IMG/VR virus record: IMGVR_UViG_3300030106_006370
Span: 4,903-37,632 of that record
Strand: one strand, 5' to 3'
Length of the DNA stretch: 32,730 nucleotides
From: a virus
Shown one piece after another: positions 22,531-31,500 of the stretch. The notes beneath the pieces are model-generated. The model worked only from the letters and a program-made list of their open reading frames with translations, did no database searches and was not told where the DNA came from. How positions within the stretch are numbered: position 1 is the stretch's first letter; each line of letters opens with the position of its first letter. The position numbers were made by a program, and so were the translations under genes.

Positions 22531-25500
22531 TTATCTTTCTCACATTCGGAAACGTGCATACTCTCCGTATTACCCGGATGTGCCGAAAGAGCCTGAACCG
22601 GAACCCGCTCTTGTTGGAGTTCCGCAAGAGCCTGTAGAGGTTGAGGAACCTGTAGCTGCGCCTTCGTTTGATGCGGGTAAGCCAGCAGCTGCCGACGACG
22701 CGGGTACTCCGGCGGTTGATTACGCTGCTGAGTTCTTGCAGACAACAGCCCCTGCCGCCTCCGCCGCAGGGGTGAGCACGCTCCCCGCTATCTTCAACGA
22801 GATTGATCCCGCTACTGTCGCAGAGCAAGTGGGTCGGCGTACTATTGAAGAGTTGAAGAAAGCAGCACGGGTTTCCCAGGCGCAAAATCAGAGCGATGAC
22901 TTTGACTTAGATGAAATCAGTAACTACTTAGTTGCCGGTGCTTTAGACACAGGGATGCAGCAGCACTTCGCGACGACTCCGGACACGATGCGTGCGCTTG
23001 CGGAGAAAATCGAGTCCGCGGATACGCAACTTGGTCGAGTTCCCCAGCGGGTTGATACCGTCGATGATGTGATACGCCGGACGTTGACCGATAACGTCAA
23101 GGATCAATTCATAAAGCAGGCAGGTGGCGACAAAGCAGCTGGCCTTTCTCAGTACAGAGAGTTCCTTGGTCTGTACCAGGACGCCAGTAACACCAAGAGA
23201 GACAAAGAGATCTCAGACTTACGCGAGGCGGAGTCTGCTTTGGCCGACGAGTATGCTGGCCTGCTGTTTAGGAAGCGGGGGCTGAGCCTCAGCACCATCG
23301 CACACGAGGCTCTGAAGAAGGGCAGAGACATCGCTGGCGAAGGCATCATTGCCGTTGACCGGTTGACTGAGACCTGGACGCCGGGGCTGATCGACGTCGT
23401 TACCGCGCCGGTCATTCCGAAAAAGGCTGAGCTATTGGTCACGCCGGAGGAACGCGAGGAAGAGATTTCGGCTGCGGTAACCGGTACACTCGACGAGGCG
23501 ATCCTCCGTGATGCCAGCGTAGAGAAGCTGACGCTCAAGGAGAGTCCCGCAGAGATACCCCCGGCAAAGCTGTTGATGCCTTCGGCAGACGCACAGCGTC
23601 GCTTGGCGAGTAAAGAAGGTGCTCGCTATGTGGTCTATGACGATTACAGCGGTAAGCCGATCCGCAGCTATGAAGAGGCGATAGGTACGCCCCACATCGG
23701 GTACGGTCACGCGATTCAGTCCGCAGAGGAGCGGGAACTCTTTAAGCAGTTCTTGGCGGGCTCCGGTCAACAGATGGCACCGGACAGCGCGAAGAAGCTC
23801 TTTGGCTATGACATCGCCCGTCACGCTGAACCCCTGCAGCTGATTACTGCGCCGGCGACCCAGCAGATGTTGGATGCAGTACACAGCATGACCTACCGAT
23901 TGGGTGTACAGTCGTCTGAGGTAAATAGGGCGATTGAGCTGATTAATCGCGGTGATTACGTGGGTGCCGCAGCGCAAATCAGAAACGTAAAGCCCACACA
24001 CGCCGGCCCCGCGAACGCAGAGCTTGAGCGGGCGATCTCTGCCAGACATGCGGCAGAGGCGGACCTGTTTGTTTCCGGTGGCATCTTCAGGACGGAAGAC
24101 GACTCCGTATCTGTGACTCCGCAGCAGCAGTTGTTGGAAGAAGAGGATGTCGAACGAAAGGCGCGCTCCCAGGCCGATTACGGGGACCCATCCCGGCAAG
24201 TCCCGTTCTCTGATATGGAACTGCCAGAGGATCCGCTGGTAAACCCCAGTGAGCTTCGAGAACAAGTCGCAGAAACTCTGCAGACGAACATCGTCGAGCT
24301 TGACCCCATCGGGGTTACCGACATGTTTGACGACACCATTCGAAACCCGTTCATTTCGAAGTCGAGCGAACGTGGCGCACAGTTAGCTCAACAAAGTATC
24401 GCGGCACTCGATGACAGTGATCGCAGCGCACTCGAAGTCGCCGCGAGCTTACCTATGGGCAGAGGCTTTAAGTCTCTCCACAGCTACCTGATGAGACAGG
24501 AGCAAGCGAAAGCAAGATGGGCTGACCTGACACCACAGGAGCGCGCTGATATTGCGAAAGAGGCCAAGTCGAAAACACTTGCGATGATCGCAGACGCGAA
24601 GACGGCAGAGCTGTGGGTGTCTCCTTCCTACACAAGCTACGATGAGTTGCTTAGCAGCCGACCACCGACGGACGAGGAGTGGTCGCTGGGCAAAACGCTG
24701 TGGGGTGTCGGTTTCGACTCTCCGAGCTTCTTGCCCTACATGGGGTCAGGTAGCGTCTTGTCACCACAGCTGGAGATTGTCGGCCGAGACAATGACGGCA
24801 ACATCCTGGTCAGGCAGGTGGGAGCAACCCTTACTGCTCTTGATTTGCTTGACGCAGTTCCTGTTGTGGGTCAGAGCTACGTGATCGGGGCCCTTGAGAA
24901 CTTTGTTTCGAGTCCGATTGAGTCTTTGAAGGCATACGGGTTCAACCCGGTCGCCGCTATCCATCAGGCGGGCTTGCAGGGGATCGCGGAGCGCCGAAAC
25001 TTTGCCGAAGTGTTTATGGAGTTGGGCGCAGGCGGTATCGACTGGGCGATGTCGACGGACGCAGGTAAGGCGGCCACCGCGAAATTCGCGGATTCCCCGG
25101 TGGGTGACGTCTTTTTCGACCCAGAGGAAGAGCTGGATCAACGTATCCTCAAATCAAGAGACAGCGCCCGAGTGGTCACGTCGTTCCTCGGGGCGGGCGT
25201 GGGTCTTGGCGCAGCTATCTTCTACCCCTTTGATGGTTTACTCGTAGGAAGAGGCGCCTTTAAGTCTTTCTATGGTGCCTTCGAGGACCTATCCGACTTG
25301 ACGCCCGGGGTCGCCGCATCGATCAAGGCACAGACGCCCGAGATGATACGTGCGGCTACGTTGATTGAAGATGCTATTGCAGAGCTGGTTCTTGTGGGTG
25401 AGGCCGTCGGTGAGGGCACTGGGGGCAACGCCAAAGAGCTTAAGAGTCTCATCGCAGTTGATGAGCAGGCACTGAATAAACTTAGTGAAGCCGGCAAAGT

Positions 25501-28500
25501 TATGGCGGATGTTCGGCTGCGGGCGTCTGAGGGCGCACGCTGGGTCGACAGGTTGGATTCGTATGAGTTGAACACTGCGCCGGAGAACTTGCAGGCGATT
25601 GCCCGTCCTGGTCAGGTCTACGCGAGGGACCAAGCGTTAGCTCAGAAGATCGATGAGTTGATCAATGCGGCTATCGATGAGGCTAAGTCACCAACCGCTT
25701 CCGACGAGGTCAAAGAGATCGCGGCGCGTCTTGAGGGTCGACGGCAAAATATCGAGTCACTGTTTACTCTGCATCCGTCAGAGGCGATACGCATAGGTCG
25801 CGACCCGGAGACCTCTGGGCGAGTTCCTACCAAGGGCCTATACAGCTTTGACGAGCATATTCTACAACTGAGAGATCTTCAGAAGTACGTCAACATCGCG
25901 GATGACTTTGGTTCTCTCAAGGCGATGCGTTTACAGCGAGCCACTTCTGTCGATGGGAAGTCGCTTCCAGATCAATTACGCGAACTGCTCGTCATGGAGG
26001 AGGGGGTTGTTTCGAATAAGAGTGCGACCGCTTTGGCGAAAGCACGAGGTATTACGCTTGAAGAAGCCAAGAAGTTAGTCGTCGAAGAGAACGTCTCCGC
26101 AGTGAAGACTCTCGAAGAGGCGATGAAAGACAGCAGATTATTTGACCCTGATGCTGGTGTACTACCCGCGCTTCGGCACCAGCTGTCGGGAGCAAGCAGC
26201 ACCCCCGGTCATTTGACCGGAGCGCATCTCCTTGGAAAGGCCCAAGGCACCGACGTGACCGAGCTACTGAGTAGGCTTGAAGACGGTGTGCAAGCTACGA
26301 ACCTCAAGTTGTCTGCGCCTATCGAAGCTATCGACAAGGCATACCAAGCGGTCTACTTCAACCTCGCGGCACGCCGGCGCGGGATTATCAAACTCGCTGA
26401 GCGGATGGATGCAGATTCGGTGTCGAAGGCGCTGCGGCCTCGACTCCAGAGGGCCGTGCGGACATTTGGTCGGACGTTTGCGCGAGAGCTTGCTTCTGCC
26501 CGCTTCGGTTTTTCGGGTATGTCTGCGAACACAACACGTATGATGATCGACGCGGCTGCAGACCAAGACGGTGATCAGCTCTTCTCGTTCTTGGCGAAGA
26601 AGATTAATGAGCCCTACATCGCTCGTCAGCGCGCTGCGGGTGTCGATGAAGACGAGATTGAAGCGAATCTGTACACGTCTGTAGAACTTGAGACGATGGT
26701 TCGTGAGCAGTTGGCCCAAAACCGAGCGCTGCCTTCAGAGCAGCAGAAGCCGCTCATCCAGATCAGTCGTCCTGGTTTCAGTATCCCTCGTGGTTTACTC
26801 GACACTCGCGCACCTGTTGTGGCGGATGCGACCAAGGCGTTCATGCGTGAGCGTGATGGGTTCTTCTCTGCTTTCGGTAAGGTCCCAGACCCCGCGACGG
26901 GGGAGGTCAGGGTCATGACCGCGGGCGAGAAGCGCGCTGTCGAGCACATAGTAGATGCCATTGCACGCGAAGCCGCGGGCGTTCTTCCTGACGACTCGGT
27001 TGTCGACGTAAATCGTAAGTTGACCGAGTTCTATACGACGGGTGTCCGTGCAGTCGCGAAGGCACCTTTGATCCAGAGGCGGTCTAAAAAGTTCATCTCC
27101 GCAGTAAAGACGAGACAGCAGATTTTGACTGCTGAACGAAGAGCTGCAGGTGAAGCCGAGGAGGCCCTGTCGCCAGCGGCTACTTGGAAAGCCGCGCTAT
27201 CCGAAGTGCTGGAGTCCGGCGAGTTTCAGGCTGCAGAGCTGCTTCTGCTGACAGGGCTTAACGATCACCAGCTATCCCGCCTGCGGCAAATGGTAGTCCC
27301 CGGGCCGACGGGCGGCAGAGCGGGCGCGGCCAAGTTTTTAGCGCAGCAGGATGACGTGGTCGTAAAGCCCAGCCGGGAGCCGGTGCCATTGTCGCCAGCG
27401 CCTTCACTCTCGGATCAGCTCGTCGAGTTTGTGAAAGCGGAGCCCCGCACAAAGAAGGCTATCGGGGAGAAGTTTGGTCTTCGCGGGAAGAAGCTCACCG
27501 AGTTCATCAGCAAGGTGGCGGATACCGGGGCGATCTCCGTACCTGCGCGTGGGAAAAAGGCCAAGTTCATCGGTGAGGCGCCAGAGGCTGCTCCTGCTGC
27601 TGCTGCGAAAGCACCTACCCCCGCGCCGGTTGTGCGGGTGGACACTGATGACAAGTATGTGCTGAAGGCTCGGGAGATGTTCGACGAGGGCAAGACTCCT
27701 CGTGCAGCAGAACGTGTGCGAGAGGCCATCGAAGATAACGTGGGCGCGGAAGCCGCAACAAAGTTCATCGATGAATACAAAGCACTAAGAGATGCTGCTG
27801 TCCGGGCCCGAATCCAACAGGATGCTGCCGAGGTTGTCGAAGAGGCTGCTCCTGCTGCTGCGAAGGCACCAGATGCTAAGGCAGCGGCTAAGGTGCTGGA
27901 GCTATCCGAGGACCCAGAGTTAGTCGTCAAAGTAAGCGCTGCGGAAACCGAAGCTATCGCGGCGAAGCTCAACAAGCTGGTGACTGAGGAGCCCGGCGTA
28001 GCCGCTGTCGTCAATTGGCTGCAAACGACGGATAGCCTTTCTGCGGGGACGCGGCTGAACACACGAACGATCATCGAGGGTGTAGGTGACATAACGCAAA
28101 CTCAGGCACGCAGCGCTCTTCGCTCGTTACAAGACGCAGGCATTTTAGAGAAGTCAACTCGGGGCGGTCGGCCGCTGCACTCGGACTTCCAATCGATTCT
28201 TGACCAATTCTCGGAATCGTTTGACGAAGACTTCATGCTGAGCTTCATGCGGAATCCGGAGACAACGTACACTGTCGCTGAGATCAAGCCGATGTTGGCG
28301 GAAGTCCGCCCTGACTTAGAGAAGATCGACGAGAAGCTTGCCGCTTTAGCCGAGTCGGCGGGAGTACTGGCTGTTCGCTCGCGTGACGGCAGTCTTCGGG
28401 GATTCACTGTTCGCAAAGTCGATGACGTGCAGGACCCTGCCTTTCGCGACGTAATCAGTGCGGCTGCGCGGGACAGGGAGGTCGCCTCCAGCGCTGCGCT

Positions 28501-31500
28501 CCGGGCATTGTCCACGTCAGAGATTGCCGAAGAGGTCGCGGCTGCTGAGCGGCAGATTGAGCAAAGCACTCGGATTATCTCTCGACTTGACGAGCTTATC
28601 GGCGGCCTGGACCCGCAAGCAGATAAGGTGCGTATCCGTCGGCTAAACCGGATGAAGGAGCAACACGGTAGCCGAATTAAGCAGCAGAGGGCGTTCGTTG
28701 AGGCGACTGCGCCGAAGCCATTGGCTGTCCCCGAAGCTGCGGAGACTGCCAAGGGGGGCACTTTCTTCTTGCGAGACGGTAGCGCTGTTTTGCTCGCCTT
28801 CCGAAATGCTGACGTGACGACCGGGATCCATGAGCTTGCCCATGTTCTTCGTCGATACCTACGGGCACCAGGCGACAGGGACGTGCTTGTTAACTGGATG
28901 AACGACCACCTCGGCACGAAGGGCATAGAAGGTCGCGTTAAGTTCGATGACCGCGGGCATCTGGTTCTTACCGACGACGAAGGTGCTGTAGATGCTCTTA
29001 TCGAGGCGGAAGAAGTCTTCGCCCGCGCATTTGAGCGGTATCTGGCTGAAGGTACGGCACCTGACAATAGACTGAAGGCTGCCTTTAAGCAGATAAAAGA
29101 GCTGTTCAGGCTGGTCTACAACCGGATCAAGGGCACCGACATCGACGTCGACATCAGCCCGGAAATGTACGACCTATTTGACCGCGTATTTGGGTCGACG
29201 AAGCAGCTCGATTCGGCTCGACTATCCGCGCTATCTGACGCGCTAAAGAAGCGAGAGGACGCGCTCCGGTCGATGCGCTTGACCGAAGAAGAAGTCAAGG
29301 CGGCGCGGGCGGGCAAGCTCTCCGAGACGGCGCGTGTCGCAGGTCGCATACCCGAGGAGGCTGTCGAGGAATCTACAGTGGTAGGTAAGCTGCGGCAGTT
29401 CTGGATTGACCGGGACAAGCTGAGAGAGACCACGAGCGTCCAGCGAGAGCCTGTGAGCGAGGCGGATGCGCTTCGTTCAGCCGGGTTGGCGAGGGTCATA
29501 CCGGTGGCACGGGGTTTGACTCGTACTTTGCTGAGGGCCCCGATATTGGGAGGCGACGCAGACGAGCTTATTCGCGCATTCCCCGAGGCTATTCGGCCGT
29601 CACTCCGATCCATCACTCGTGCGTATGACAACTTCAGCTCTGCATACGTGGACGCACTTGCCAGGAGAAAACTCGCTGCGACAAAGGCTGGCAAGAAACT
29701 CCACCAAGCTCAGCTCTTCGGTCTTTTAGATGGCAAGGTCGTGGTTGGGGCTCAAGGCAGAACTGTTCGAGGCTCTGGGCGGCGACGTTCCGACTTGTTC
29801 TTTCAAACATTCGACAACTTCATAGAGCGCATACTCGCCAAGGACGTCAGCGTACTGACAGACTCTGCGGAAGATTGGTTGAAAGCTGTAAATGAGAACC
29901 ACAATGCCGGTAAGTCTGTTCGAAATGTCGGGGCAACCGTCACAAGTGCGGGCGGTAAGCGTGTAAGCCCGTTGGCGCGCCTGTTTGTCGGGGTTTCGAC
30001 CCGGCTGGATAGTTCCGACACTCTCCGGCTCAAGCCGTCCGCAGCAGCCGCGATTCAAACGGAAGCTAAACGAATAAGTAAGGGTAAACCCCCCGCGGCT
30101 GAGCAAGAGTTCGAGGTCATGCGTTTGATGCTAACGGCAGCTGGCGGGGATCCGGGGCAGCCGTTGATGGACAACCTCGGCGCCTTGTTTATGTTCTTCA
30201 GCGGAAACGCACGAGTGCCTGTGCGGGTCGGGGAAGAGGTTTACTATCTTTCTCGTGCGGACATGCCGCCAGGCATAGGCACGGCCGAGGCTCTGGTCAA
30301 AGGTGTTGACTTGAAGCGAGGCGACGTTTCCGCGAGGGTCCCGGGGCTTGAGCAGCTCGCTAACTCTCGCGTCGTTGACAGCGTCATGTACGCGATGGGG
30401 GTTAGTAGCGAAGTCTCTGAGATGTTTGACGCGGCGAGAACGAGCCGCCTGGGTATCAGTTACGATGATTTTCGGATTTATGGGCGCGGCGTAGCGGGTG
30501 AGGCGCTACTGAATGCAGATGAGCAGCAACGGTTTGCAGAGCTACGGAAGAGGTTCGGGCAAGACGCCGACTTTGGCCTTTCTCCAGACAGTACCGGAGA
30601 CTACTACCTACCAGGTTTCGCCCGTAGGAGTATCTCAAGGTCAGTTGACGACGCTATCAAGCAACTGAGTGGGTCCGACGACGGGGCTGCGAAGCGCGGC
30701 ATTTTCGTGTCTTTGCTTCAATACCTAAACATATCCATTGTCTTTGGGACTATCTCTGCGCGACCTCAGTTCTTGTTCATGAGCAACATCGACAATGGCC
30801 TTCAGCTCGGTACGATGACGGGGTCGCGCAATGGTGCCGTGTCTGCCGCTCGCGTCGCTGGCTCGACAATCGCCGCGGCCATCCGTTTGCCGGGCGGGAT
30901 CGTAGACTTATTGAGAGTTGCTGACATCGCTGACGCGGCTCTGCGTACCGAGAAGATGGCCCCGATTCGTAAGAAGCTGGCTGACCTTTCGGGCCAGGAA
31001 GTTGACGTAGCGTCCGCTCGTCGCGCCATCGATAATCTTGCACGAGCAATGGGGGACAAGTTCGGCGGTGTCATTGACCGGTTCTTCGGCGGGTCAAAAT
31101 ACAGATTCGAAGTGAACCCGATCATGGACGCAGCTCCAGGCGGCCTTGTCTACGGCGGTAACTACTACAGTTTTGTGGACTTGCGCCAAATTTTCTTAGA
31201 AGAAGGTATCTACAGCACCGCGTACAAAGAGATCAAGGCGTACCTCGGTGACAACCCTTCACCTCTCTCAATCCGCAGCGACTTGTTCAGGTTGGCGAAA
31301 GACCCGGAAAGCGGGATTACGATGCAGGCCGTACAAGAAGTTGAGTCTATCGTAGAAGCGACACGTACCTTATTTGGCAAGACCGTGGTACGAACTGTTG
31401 ACGAACTCTTCCTACACGGGGCGAGAGTCGCGGATGCTTGGGGTGAAACTGAGCGAACCGGGAGCGCTGTGTCGCTAATGGAGCAAGGGTTCTCTCCGCG

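Noticed and set aside
27415-29067. Two long minus-strand open frames (225 and 321 codons) within the giant gene
   Set aside because: They are Ser/Arg/Ala-rich antisense readings without ribosome sites, and lie opposite the winged-helix and HELAH region that is clearly coding on the plus strand.
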